Below are positions 1-11,351 of a stretch of DNA of 64,000 bases, piece after piece (position 1 is the stretch's first letter; each line of letters begins with the position of its first letter). A program made the translations under genes and the position numbers. Under the pieces are notes generated by a model. The model ran no database searches and was not told the origin of the DNA. It saw only the letters and a list, made by a program, of their open reading frames with translations. The stretch comes from Zea mays. Its lineage: Eukaryota > Streptophyta > Magnoliopsida > Poales > Poaceae. The stretch lies in the NCBI RefSeq assembly GCF_902167145.1, contig NC_050101.1, positions 110,141,789-110,205,788 of the forward strand. Direction: 5' to 3'.

Positions 1-871
1 CTAACATTTTGTGATACAAAGTCATCGCTTATATCATTGAGATAAATCTCATCCAACAACTTTTTTTCAATATATAGAATCACCAAGTCATTTAATCTCT
101 CTTGAGTTATTGTTGGCCATAAATAGTTCACAAAAATATTTCAATTTTAAAAAGCTTCTCTCTGTCGATGCAACCATTATATATATAGTAAATAGTACTC
201 TCTCTATATTAAAATAGAATTTGTTTTGCTTCTTTAGCGGATTCATAATCATCTAGTTGAATATAAATATAAAAATCAAGAGCTAAACTATTTTGAAACG
301 GATAGAGTATTCGATAAGTAATTGAGATATTAGTTTAATAATCTAAACGAGACTGGTTGATAGCGCAATCGCTCTTTGCGTATTTGTGTCTAGAATAGAT
401 AGATTTAGCAGAAAAAGATGCTAACGTCTAGTAGCTAGGGGGCCCGGTGCGGCCGCACCCTCGGCAACCCCCAGAAACAGCCCTGTATATAAGAACCCAA
501 AGAAACAAATATATTCCAAAACAGGCACCCAAAACTCTAAAAACACTCAAAGCGGTGAATTACCCAGGAGAGCATAACAATGTTGCTCCACAAGCGGCAC
601 TACTACTCCCTTGCACCGCTGGGTGGAGCTCGATGTCAGTACGGATGAGATGGAAAACTGATGAGAGAGAAAATAGTTGTTCATATTTTCCATAATCCTG
701 ACCCTTCCATCAGGCAGTGCATAAGTACTACTTGCTTACAAGCTGCCAAACCAGGCCCAGCTATTCTCGCGCACGCAGGCGCCCAACAGGTCACTTTCTT
801 CGGTCCGGCCCATATACACGATCGCTCAGATGATGCACACGAGGCGGACGCGACCCGCCATCAGCCACCAC
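1..871. other. Intergenic DNA, no gene recognised
   Basis: AT-rich at the left, with scattered short ORFs that have no recognisable domain. The only structure seen is the left arm of an inverted repeat (634-658) matched at 1400-1424, and the target-site copy GCCACCAC (864-871) that borders the next element. Confidence 0.6.
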
Positions 872-1424
872 TAGGGATGGCAATGGGTACGGGTATGGGT
901 AAATAACCGCGGATAATTATCCATTGGATATGGGTATGGTGGAATTTGGTATCCGCGGGTACGGTTATGGATATAATAAGGTATCCGCGGATAATTTTTT
1001 CGCGGGTATGGATATCCAGTATCCATACCCGTTACCCAATGGATATATGACATGTGGGCCATCTAGATTTAATATGTTATCCTAAATTTTAATTTTCAAT
1101 TTTTACCTATGACATGTTGATTGGTGCTGAAATTATTATTTGATGATGATGGAATGATAATTGTTTTTGAAATATGATAAAATTGTTGTTTGATGTTGAA
1201 TGCTAAAATTGTAGTGGGCGGGCGGGTAACGGGTATCCGCTGGATAGCGGATACCCGACGGGTACGGGTATGGGTAGAGATCCATACCCACGAACGTTTA
1301 TGGGTACGGGTATAGGTTGAGTTTTTTCTCGCGGGTATGGATTCGCGAACTATATATCCGCGTACTACCCACCCGATTGCCATCCCTAGCCACCACATCG
1401 TTTTCCATCTCATCAGTACTGACA
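634..1424. repeat. Inverted-repeat arms flanking the hAT MITE
   Basis: The 25 bases at 634-658 (beginning TGTCAGTAC) match the reverse complement of 1400-1424 at 24 of 25 positions. Weaker similarity extends outward, to about 590 on the left and 1470 on the right. The hAT-type MITE sits between the arms with its right end 12 bp from the right arm. This may be an older foldback element or MITE that took the hAT insertion, but its own ends and target duplication were not found. Confidence 0.5.
872..1388. mobile_element. hAT-superfamily MITE, 517 bp, intact ends
   Basis: The element starts TAGGGATGGCAAT (872-884) and ends with its exact reverse complement (1376-1388), giving a 13-bp perfect terminal inverted repeat. 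It is bordered by an 8-bp direct duplication GCCACCAC at 864-871 and 1389-1396. An 8-bp duplication and a (C/T)AGGGATGGCAA terminus are hallmarks of plant hAT elements. The interior is dense in GGGTAYGGGTA and GGTATCCGCGG words in both orientations, so it could fold strongly, and has no coding capacity. It must depend on a hAT transposase from elsewhere. Confidence 0.88.
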
Positions 1425-3342
1425 CTCGACACTACTGCTCCCTGGTAGTGCTGATCCATGAGCAGCAGAGCTGCTCTGCATGTTGCCAGCAGGCCGAACC
1501 AAAGTTCCAAATGTAAAAAACAATTTAAAACAACTCTAAATTATCTCAATTTTTGCACACACCTTCATATGAAAGTTTTAAAAGTATATACAAAATTTTA
1601 GCTCTAAAAGATTAAAACTTCAACCACAAGTTGAAAATACGCTTTAAAACTAGGGTTTTCTCAAAATCGATCAAGAGGTTGGATTTCCGTGTTCATGTTG
1701 AATCTCCCCAAACTACTTGGTGGGAGCAATCCTTGGAGGTCCTTGCACGTTTTTATCCAACCAAATGGACCCAAGAACTCCGATTTAAATCATCCAACAA
1801 AAGATCAAAATAGAGGATTGAAACTGAAAAATGCAAAGCTATAACTTCAAGAACTCAAAGGAGCACGGAAATGGATTTCACGTCACCATGAACTATTGTG
1901 GTAAGGTAAGGGCCACACTTCCTATATCTCAAAATATACATATAAAAAATAGTCTATTAAAAACATCTACATATCTCAGTAGTAGCCTAGCAAGAAAGAA
2001 ATTCTAAAAACTACACTGCTAGATAGAAGCTAGAGAAATAGCTGATTGGGGGCAACCATCTCTTATTTATGGAGACTATTTCATATTTCTAACATACCCC
2101 TAGATATTCTAGAGTTAAACCACTTAGATAAAAGCATAATGATCGAACTCCAAAAGCGCAAATCTGAAGACCAAAGTTCATTCACAGATATGCTCAATTC
2201 GACGCAACTTATGCGATGGTTCCACATGTCGCCTCCGATTCTCGTCGAAACCGTGCTCCATATTTTAAGGACAAACCCACAAAACCATACCAAACTACCA
2301 CATATAGTGTACTCCATATACAACCCATATGTTCTAGACACGTTCCACCAGCCCTCAATTGTGTCGACGACATGATTTGCTCTGCTATGTCCTTGTGGGG
2401 GTCGGTATCCATAGGTGTTAGCCATTGCAGGTAGTCGCCCGACTTCTACAGTGGTTTGATCAAGCCTCGACGCTCCTCCTTCACCGCTCTCGATTTATTG
2501 GCACAAACCCGCATGATCTTTACTTTCGTCGTCGACCACTGCCTTTGAACTACACACTTACACACCACAAGTCAAGAGACACGTGGCACAAACTCACGTC
2601 CTAGTTAGCTCGTCCAGCTCAACCCAAGACATTGTTCTATTGATAATCACTTATCATAAACTTGAATCATTAGGGCAAATTTTCATCCTTGTGTTCGTAT
2701 GTTCGATAAATGAGGAGTTGCCTAATTAGTTTGTTCCATGGATGTGCAGTTTTTTTTTTTGTTTATTAACCTGTAACATTCAGTAAAACAACAGTGTGTA
2801 CATGAATGAATGATGTGGATATTAGAAAAAAAAATAACGGCATAGCTTCAATCACAGCTCAATACGTGTGGCACACTTATTGCTTAGATCTTACAGCTAT
2901 AACAGTAATCTTCCATTGCTTACAATCTCATGAACAACAGATTAGGTGAGTTATAACTTGTAAGTTTCTTTTTCGACAAGGGAAATTTTATTGAATCAAG
3001 ATTGTCATGAGTTATGACTTGTAAGTTATTGAGTCCTTTTCTTTTAACAAGTCAATTAAAAAGTTGAGGGGGAGGGTCCCCCACCTAAGATTTCATTACC
3101 AGCAAACGCATACAAACAACAGTCTCATACTTGTACTAACAAGTCATTGAGTCCTCAAACTATCATTGTACCGAGTTGCCGAGCCAGTCAAGGTGCCCGG
3201 GCTCCGACACTGATTCTACAACCGCAAAGATAGTCTACAACACTGCAGGCACCCTGACAAACTGAAGATGATCAAGAGCATCAGGACTTGTGTCGCACAC
3301 ATGAAACATGCATCACATATAGCCTACAGGTGGATTTAAACT
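1425..3342. other. Intergenic DNA downstream of the ArfGAP gene
   Basis: No convincing gene or complete element was seen. Open frames near 2046-2434 on both strands overlap each other and have no recognisable domain; they may be old transposon debris. The AGD-like gene is transcribed leftward, so its 3' UTR should occupy the first part below 3343; the exact polyadenylation site was not fixed. Confidence 0.5.
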
Positions 3343-5371
3343 CTACTGATTGAGTGGTATCCACTCCAGCTCCAGTTCCACCTCCCCCGATTCCACGTTC
3401 TGCAGCCTCAGAGAGACCTCCTGCTTGACCTTGCCACCAACGACATTGACGGCGCTGTCCCTTGCCAGCGCATTATCTGGGGACCTGAGCCACTTGCCGA
3501 TCTGCATGTCCGCGAGCAGATCAGGGTCGCCAAACGCTGTAGCTGCACTGATCATCGGCTGCAGGTCAATCTCTGCGTCACCCATCTCGTCATCCTTCGA
3601 TAGCATGTCGTGGTCGAACACTTGCTGGGTTGGGTCATGAAAGATTGAAGAAAAGGTGTCTGTTAGACGCCGTTATCAATGTACTTCCGAATCTGAAGTC
3701 TATGGTTAGAATGCTCGTAATAAGGACTGTGGACTCACAAGTTTCAGAGGCCCGTAGTGCTGGGGAACTGACAGCTTAAGCTCTTCATTCCAAACAGGAT
3801 TCAGATTACGTTTACTCACAGAAGTTTTTGCTTTCTGCAGAGAACAATGCTGATGTTTGTCAGCTGAAATGATCTGAACGAGACAATGATAAACAATCAG
3901 GAATCTATCAGCTAGGATTAATCAGTTTGGTGAAATGTGATACCTGCTGTCCTAGGGTCAGTACAACATAGGGGTCACTACTCATCAGGTCTCTTACAGC
4001 TAGTTTAGTCCCTCTTATCACTTTAACTTTTAGTATTCCAATGAACTCAACCATTCCAGCCTGAAAAATATATGAAGCGAAGGATGCTAAAAAGGGCATC
4101 GTGTCATTGAAGGTCGAAACCGACTCTTTTTATACAGCAAAATTTAACTAGCAGTTAAGTGAAACTTACCTCACTGCTGAAACTAGCAGAAAGAGACACA
4201 GAATTATCCATATGCTTTCGAGAGCTGGTCGCCTCTAAAGAGCCCTTATTGCTGGAAACTAACCTTAGGCTTGGCTTCAGGAATTCTTGCAACTCATACT
4301 TCGACCTGAGAGGTTGCAAAAACTACCAGTGTTCAGCAGTTACTATATCAAGAAAGTACTGATCAAATCTTTCATTCACAGGATTGTATTTTCATTCATA
4401 CCAAGTTCTTCAATTAATGAGCTTGTAAAGCACAGAATAGCTATAGTGGTTCAGACAAAAGACACCTTATATTTTAAACTGAATGGCTAGCTAAATGCTG
4501 TCAAAAACTAAACTCGGTGACTCTTAGATAGCACCGTAATTCTTTATACTCCCCAAGCAAAATATTTGGTTATCCCAGGTACCTGATGAAATCAGCTCTC
4601 TCTTCTTGGCTAGAATCTGGATGCGGCTTCTGATAGCCCTCTGGCAGAAATGCTTCATATATAGCATTGGCATAAGAGTTTCCACCAACTTCTATCATGG
4701 AGTTGATCTCATCATCCGTCCATTGATCTAGTGTGACTGACAGCACCTGTGTCAAGCAGCAGATATTGGCTTCAGCCATAACATTTCAAGCTGCTACAAT
4801 GCATAGCAACTTTGAAAAAAGAATTTAAGCTCCTCTTGCTACAAAAGGCGAATACAATAATCTTGCAACTTAAAAATGTTCTGCTTCTATCAACAAGGTC
4901 GTTGTAAAGCCAATTGAAACAAGAGAACCTCACTCGCATACTCATACTAGGTGCACAAGAGCAAGAATTAGCTTTATTTCTATCTACAATGAATAACCTT
5001 TGAAACATGTGTCCCGAGGCTTCTGTGAACACCAGAACACTTTAGGCAAATGAATACTCCAATGTTAGCCGATCTGCAGGAACAGAGTTTGTTATTCGCA
5101 AGGAGTGAAGTAGCCAACGGGACATTGATGTAAGATTGAGCATAGACTATGCATGACATTGGGATTAAAAAGGAGAAGAAAAAAAAACACTTGACAATTA
5201 CAAGAACCCTAATATGTCCAGATATCTGCCCACCCATGCTTCATATCGAAATGATAACATGTTGGAGTCAAGAGCAGAGTACTCTTACGCCCATTTGGGA
5301 TCAGGTGCGCCGCAGTCGGCACATACGCGGTTGCCGCTCTTCTGCAGCAACTCTCTCAGCTTCCTCGCCAT
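3343..5371 (-). CDS. AGD12-like: ArfGAP with C2 domain, AGD12/ZAC-like
   Basis: The protein activates GTP hydrolysis by ARF GTPases in vesicle traffic, and in this plant family the C2 domain binds membrane phospholipids. Coding exons on the minus strand, read 5' to 3': 5371-5289, 5073-4998, 4746-4583, 4305-4170, 4060-3944, 3834-3739 and 3624-3343. All introns are GT-AG, the frame is kept through every junction, and the total is 954 bp (317 residues plus stop). The ArfGAP zinc finger is C17-x2-C20-x16-C37-x2-C40, followed by GVHRSLGTHVSK with the arginine finger. The C2 domain runs from about residue 157 to the end, with calcium-loop aspartates in RDLMSSDPY and VFDHDM. The length fits AGD11-13 proteins. 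No lesion was seen. Naming within the AGD11-13 clade is inference. Confidence 0.93.
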
Positions 5372-5373
5372 AT

Positions 5374-5990
5374 CTGATTTCGGGGTAAGGAACATGAGGT
5401 ACGTTAGAAGCTTAGAGCAATCAGCAAGTGCTAAGAGATTCCAGTATGTTTTTTTTTTCCTTCTGTCCGGTTAGCAAGTGACGTTGAGTAAACACACGCA
5501 GATAACATACCTCCCTCGGTCAGTGTCAGCAGAGTCTCTCTGCTGCTCTTCTTCTTCGCCGCCCGCGAAGCTCTGCCCTCCAACTACACCAGACACCAAC
5601 CGCCCCTTGACACTGCAAGAGCAAATCCAGAGAGAGTGAGGCGTCAAGAACCAAGAACGATCCTTCGAATCGAGTCGGTCGAGGAAGACCCTCACCAGGT
5701 AACCAGGATGCAACTGGAAGAAGACCAGCACCAGAAGCTGAAGCGACAAGAAATGGATCAGACGTCGACCTGCAGTTGCGTGCAGTTCGCCTAGCTGCGT
5801 GCCGGGGTTTCGATCTCCAGAGTTTCTCCGCTGCGTTTTCCCAGGGGGTTCTCTAACATGAGCGGAGCACAGGAGCGGGGGATCTGTTTGGTCGCCTTTT
5901 GGATTCACTAATCTTTGGACTTTGGAGCTCAGCCACAGAACGACAGAACGTAGACCAGGGCGGAACCGGTGGGAGTGGGAGTGCGCTGCC
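5374..5990 (-). other. 5' UTR exon and leader intron of the AGD12-like gene
   Basis: Two bases before the ATG on the minus strand lies a CAG acceptor (5376-5374). Upstream is a strong donor, GAG/GTATGT, at 5511/5510. This predicts a 137-bp intron in the leader (5374-5510) and a noncoding first exon from 5511 rightward. The transcription start was not located, so the right limit is approximate. Confidence 0.6.
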
Positions 5991-7159
5991 GGCAAGTGAG
6001 TGCGTTTAGATTCACAGGGAACTGATTAACTGAATGAAAAGTGAAGCTTAATCCCATCTTCTACTGCTTCGACAGCAACTGTAACAGTCGAAACAGAAGA
6101 CTTTAATTTGAAGCGAATAGTCTGTAACATTTTTGGGTAGGGTAGTTTCTGTCCGTTCTACTTCAACTTTCGGTTCAATTAACCCTACAAGCTTAACCAC
6201 TTCATAAGATCTGGATAAAATTTACCGCGCAGTTCATCGTTTGGTAAAAGAATTAAATAACAAGAATTTTTACAATGGTTGGAGAAAACACAGACCATCT
6301 ATAAGACGAGATAAAACTACATTAGAAGTAACATATATAGGTAGTATAGGAACGGTGCTAAAAAATATGGAGCCAGTACCATTCCAATTTTTCTTCTTTA
6401 TTTGTTTTTTTTCTTTACACGGGTAACTAGGTAATTTAAGAGTTTTCATTGAAGAGCAAAATTTTGATATTTTCATCCAATCCCTATCGAGCAAATTCAG
6501 TATCCATCTGATTAATTGTCCGTATTACCTTATCCTAAACCACCCTATGGGTCAACTTTATGTGAGCTACTGTTCGTATATATACACAGGAGAATCAGAA
6601 TGTATGGATGAATACAGGATAAATCATTTACCTGTATCAAACTAGCGTGTCAGAGATGCGCGCTCGTACGCAGGCATCTAATCATTTACCTCGAGCATAG
6701 TGATGCAGCGATACTGGATACTGCGGGATAATTAATGTGCTACACTTGAACACGTCACCGCGCACGAGTGGATGCGGAGTCGTATTCCCTGTGTGCGGCT
6801 GTACGACACGTCACATACGAGATCAGACACGACACTCGTCAGTCGTCATCCCGATCGCAGACCAGCAAGAGGCCTCGACTGCTCACTGGAATAGACGACA
6901 CGTGCGATCGCTCTGAATAATCCACAGTGATCAGTGCCACCACATTTGCACGATTTAAAACTTTTTAGACGGTATAAATACTTTTTTAGTATAAACTGTT
7001 CATTTGTTCTTTAATTTATCACTGGACACGATTTAAAAAGGCGAAAAAAATTGATGAAAAGCAATTTGTTAGTGAACTCTGGAAACTTATATGCGGCAAC
7101 TTTTTTTCCCATAGAAAATGATTTCGTTTTTGGTGCGCTCGCTTCCATAAACTCTAATA
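5991..7159. other. Intergenic DNA, probable AGD12-like promoter side
   Basis: No ORF with a recognisable domain. It should contain the promoter of the leftward ArfGAP gene, but no single TATA element could be assigned. Several ACGTG cores occur near 6740-6910, an arrangement seen in ABA-responsive plant promoters; whether they act is not known. Confidence 0.35.
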
Positions 7160-7382
7160 GGTTGTTTGATTTGAGGAATGAGTTAGTCCATCATCTTCTC
7201 ACTCCTCACTTTTTGTGTTTGGCTTGTGGAATAGAATGAGTTAATCCATCATCACTTTATTCTTTATAGTTAGCTAGTTAGTACTAATATGAGGAATGAG
7301 GTTATCCCACCAAATTTAAGAAATAGACCCATGATACACCACCATATTTTGGATGGAGTAATTCCTTAAACCAAACATCCCC
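7160..7382. mobile_element. Tourist-like MITE, about 220 bp
   Basis: The left end (GGTTGTTTGATTTGAGGAAT) and the reverse complement of the right end (GGGATGTTTGGTTTAAGGAA) form an imperfect inverted repeat. This is the common grass Tourist/PIF-Harbinger terminus. The interior repeats GAATGAG words and has no coding capacity. The expected 3-bp TAA/TTA duplication is not clear, so the exact ends are uncertain by a few bases. Confidence 0.6.
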
Positions 7383-7829
7383 TAGGTTTAAATTTGGAGA
7401 CTGGACTGGACTTTTTTTTGCTGGTGCTTTGTAATTCCTCGGTTCCAAGTTCCAACCAGCTCAAATCATATTGTACAAAAGTCAAATGCTGACTCACGGC
7501 CTTTACGATCGTATGGCTCACGTTAACATGTGACATCAGCAGTGTGCTGGCCTTAGGCTGAGTCCAGTGCACAGCCTTCCTCTCGCCCCTGCCACGTCAG
7601 CTCTCGCCTCCACTCTCGCTCTTGCTGCTCCAGTGCACAGGCTGCAGCAGGCTACAGCCTCAGGCTATAGCCACGTCAGCTTTTCTATTTCAGAATTAAG
7701 TAATTCACGCGGATTTATTTCAACGCTCAGAAAAACACACAACATAATATTTTTTATTGAATTAAAAATTACAAAGTACATAATAATTAAAATAAAATGA
7801 CATGATAATTAAAATAAAATTACATAACT

Positions 7830-9223
7830 CTAATCGGACTCCTCGATCTCATCCTCATCTTCCTCCTCTTCACGTTCCGCTTCCGGTTCCTCTTCTTCGT
7901 CATCTAGCAGACCAAGTTCTTTTTCGACCATCTTTACGACCCTGCCATGGGTACGTCTTTCAGCCGGGTCCATATCTCTGGTTGATCGGCCCTTTAGGAT
8001 GTTCCATTGCTTCAAAAGCTTGGCCTTCACTAATCCACCCCACAAGTTCTTCATTTTGAATGCTTCACTTGTTGATTCGCTGCTCGTGGCTTCCTTCCCT
8101 TTCCCCTTCGTCTTTGTCTTTCGCGCAGCCGCCTTTGCCCTATCACGCCCCACTGGTCGAGGCACTTCCTCCTCGGTGTCTTCAGTGCCTCCAGAACTAT
8201 ATTCACCAGAGACTCCGAGTCGGGTTCTCTTATTCGCAGTCGAATCAGATCCACTACCAAGACCATGCTTTGCTGACCACTTGGGCTCGTGGCGAACAAC
8301 TTGCCACCAATGATGGCGCTTAAATGGATGCCCCATTTTACCCTCGAACCTCGCCATTGCTGCATCCATGACCATTGCATCGTCAGCTCCGCTCCGACGC
8401 AACCTTTCTTCTTGGAGGTAGAATCCATTGAACTTGGTCACCTCCCGATTGTAGGTGACCCAATGATCTTTAAGTTGCTTGGCGGTTCGATGACGGATAG
8501 GGTCGGAGGTGGAGTTATATGTTGCCGCTATTTGGCCCCAGAAACTTGATCCGCTCTTATTGTTGCCGGAGATGGGATCATTAGAATGCATAAACCAAGC
8601 ATTAACCTACAATAAAACCTATAATATAAGTAAACTAAAAAAATCAAGATTAAATAAATGAAAAACGATTCACTCACCAGCTTTTCCTCGTCTTCCTTCG
8701 TCCACTCTACCCTCTTTGGACGCTTTTCCTTCGACACGGGATTTTCCTCAGCTTGGTTTTCAGATCCAACAGATAAAGGTGCAACTGGAGGAGGTGCTCC
8801 ATACGTAGGTGGAGCATATGGATGAGGTGCTCCATACGGAGGTGGAGCATATGGAGCATAAGGAGGTACTCCATACAGAGGTGGAGCATATGGAGGAGGG
8901 GCGTATGGAGGTATCTGGAAAGAAGCTTGACTTCCCTCCGCAGCAGGTGGGGGAGGGGCATACGGACGTACCGGGAATGAGGCTTGAATTCCGGCTTGGG
9001 AAGTTGGAGGTTGACCATATGAAGACGGTGGATATTGATACAAATGATAGGGATAAGGGTATGGTGGTGGAGGCGCAGCCGGAAATAGTACACGGTGGAG
9101 TGAGGCTGAAACATCGGAACGACGATGTAGTGAAGAAGACTCATCTAACGGAAGGGTTGTAGGTGACCCATCGGACTGCAAGAGATCCGTGAAGGTGTTC
9201 AAATCTGGGGACCAACCCGACAT
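7830..9223 (-). CDS. Myb/SANT-like ORF1 protein of a PIF/Harbinger element
   Basis: Exons on minus are 9223-8678 and 8606-7830, joined by a 71-bp GT-AG intron (GTGAGT donor, TAG acceptor), giving 440 residues. The N-terminal 160 residues are rich in Pro, Tyr and Ala with repeated PPYAPP-like units. A Myb/SANT-like trihelix starts near residue 170 (VEWTKEDEEKL) and runs across the splice junction with spaced tryptophans (SSFWGQIA, LKDHWVTYN, HHWWQVV). A basic stretch and a long Asp/Glu-rich tail follow. In Ping/Pong elements ORF1 binds the ends and acts with the DDE transposase. The start ATG was chosen because MSGWSPDL lies 77 bp below a TATA box. No stop or frameshift was seen, so it could still be made. 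Confidence 0.78.
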
Positions 9224-9299
9224 TGTGTGAAGAAAGGGGAGTTTGGAAAAGAAAAATGAGATGGAATGGTGTGTGGAATGAGCTCCACCCGGGTAGGGG

Positions 9300-9307
9300 T
9301 ATATATA
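9300..9307 (-). promoter_or_regulatory. TATA box of the Harbinger ORF1 gene
   Basis: The run TATATATA on the minus strand lies 77 bp upstream of the ORF1 start codon at 9223, in an otherwise mixed-composition leader. The distance suits a plant core promoter with a short 5' UTR. Confidence 0.6.
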
Positions 9308-9640
9308 GAGGGATTGGGGATGAAATTTGTGATTTTTTGCAATTTTTTCAAATTTTTTGGACTCCAAACGGTCAAAAACGGCTAGTTGTAACGGCTAGCA
9401 CACGTGGACCAATCAGATCGCGCCACGTCGCTCTCGCCCGCGCTCTCGCCCCGCCAGTGCCTCGCCTCCCTCTCGCCCGGGCGGGCGCTCCAGCGCGAGC
9501 GAGAGCGAGGCGATACCGCCCGCTCTCGCCGGGCGCGAGCGCCATCGTCCGGCGCCGGCCTCTCGCTCGCCTCTCGCCCGCGCGCGGGCGGCAGCGGCCT
9601 CTTCTCGCCCGCGCTGCCACCCACACTGCCACCAGCCTTA

Positions 9641-10500
9641 TAGTTGTGAGGCTCTCCCGCAAAATTTCTAAATTTAAAAAATATTCAATATTCTTTACAA
9701 AATTTTGTTTTCTATATTTACTTCGTCTCCAGCATCGACCGACCTCTAAATTTGGCCCTCTAAAACCTTATTTATTCATCGTTTTTTATATTGCACTTGG
9801 ATTCAACGTACTGCAATACAAAACGAAGAAATTAATAATTATTCATTAATAGATATTTGCGAACGTATAAACATTATACCAACAACTATTTTATACGTAT
9901 TAGTTAAAACTTAAATTCTTGAACACGTTTTAGGATCTATCTAGAGCATTCAGATGTTTTCATGCGGGATCAAGTTTTTAATGTTTTAGTAGTATGTAGC
10001 TTTTTTACGTTTATCCTTCTAGACATGCACCGATGCACGGTGCATAATGAGTGTTTGCTCGTATCTAATTCTCTTTCCAGCGTTTTTGTCTATATAATTT
10101 ACAGCTGTAACAGCTAGCTTTAATTTAAAGCGTAAGTATATGTTTTTGTAAGTATATGTTTTTATCACGAGCCGAGCTTTTAATGCATATACATCTCGCA
10201 ATCGCAACAGACTTTCTGTGTCAGTGCCAGTGGATAACACACCAATCACCACCAGCAAAACGTGTTGAGCTCGGCCTGGTGATCGCGGCCAAAAAAATCC
10301 TAGTCTTCTCCTCTCCCGCGCCGAAGCTTCCTCCGCCGTGCGTCGTTTTCCCAGCAGCGGGGTCAGAGAACCGGTGGACAAGAAACCTCTCCACCCACCC
10401 ACCTCCGCCGCTGCAGAATAGAAATTGCGGCATTGCCTCCGGCTTGAGCAGTAATTGACTTGACCTCACTTCCCCTGTGGGGAGGCTTTAATTTTCTTCC
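9641..10500. other. Intergenic DNA and probable RGLG promoter
   Basis: AT-rich DNA to about 10200, then a shift to GC-rich sequence typical of a grass promoter and 5' UTR. A small inverted repeat, TGCACCG/CGGTGCA with a 5-bp loop, lies near 10026-10044. No coding sequence was recognised. Confidence 0.4.
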
Positions 10501-11351
10501 GATCGATCATAGTATCCGCTGCGGTGTGATTGCCTGCCCCCACCCCATTGCGCCTGCGCCTGCGCCTCGCTTCATCCGGTGCGCTGCCCGCCTCACTCCC
10601 GTCGTCCTCTTCCTCGTCCTCGCTCTCGTCGCGGAGCGGTGTGGAGGCGCGCGCTCCTTGAAGGCACGGGGCAAGAGCGGAGGTGAGTGAGTCCGAGCCC
10701 CGTGGATTGCTGGTTCGGTGGTCGGAACTCGTGGAGTAGCAAGAGCGGCGGCGGTTACGATATCTCACGCCAGCAGTTTGTCCTCATCTACCACCCACTT
10801 CCCCTGATCCCCTCCCCAGTACCCACTTCTCTCATATCCCCTCCCGCATCATCTCTCTTTTTTTCCTCCTCTTAGCGAGGACGCCGAATTCGCGATTGGC
10901 TTAGGCGGTGTGTGCGGATCAAATCGAGTCTGGTGAGTTCGTCCAGTGTTCGTTCCTAGCTAGTATTTGATTTGTATAATTATACTATCTATGTATGTTG
11001 TATGCATATATGCCATGCCGAAATCGAATTTCGTTCAGCCACCCTTGGATATCGTCTTGTATATGAACTGGCCCACGCTTCTTCTTCTTTTTGAATCTTA
11101 CAATGGTCGATACTCGATCAGGTAGGAGGTATGCCCGTTATCGGCAACGGATTCCCGGCAAAGTTCCGTCGAAAATTCAAGAGAAAGCTGTTTTTTCCTA
11201 GATAGGCTACTGTATATGCTTTATTCCACCTTTTTTCTTGGCGAATCATTCCAGGTGTCCGACGAGTACACTGATGTTTTCCTTTCCTTTATTTATACTT
11301 ACCAGGAAGATCATCTGGGTGTTGGAGTCATCCAGAGGCACAAGCTGAGGA
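10500..11351 (+). other. 5' UTR region of the RGLG gene with likely leader introns
   Basis: GC-rich at the left, with candidate splice donors AG/GTGAGT (about 10681) and CTG/GTGAGTTC (about 10930). Candidate acceptors precede the coding exon (CCAG near 11255 and ACCAG near 11306). Noncoding leader exons with one or two introns are therefore likely, but which sites are used cannot be decided from sequence alone. Confidence 0.45.

Larger units (their letters stand above)
7556..9637. mobile_element. PIF/Harbinger element carrying ORF1 only
   Basis: Bounded by TTA on both sides (7553-7555 and 9638-9640), the 3-bp target duplication expected of this superfamily. The ends are imperfect inverted repeats, GGCTGAGTCCAGTG and GGCTGGTGGCAGTG, agreeing at 10 of 14 positions. 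Both subterminal regions are rich in CTCTCGCC words, very GC-rich on the right. Inside is a complete two-exon ORF1 gene, but there is no DDE transposase gene, so at 2082 bp it is a non-autonomous derivative that kept ORF1. Transposition of Pong/Ping-type elements needs both ORF1 and the transposase. Confidence 0.72.

Noticed and set aside
2046..2434. Overlapping frames of 72 to 114 codons
   Set aside because: Open on both strands, no domain, no introns or promoter; possibly old transposon debris.
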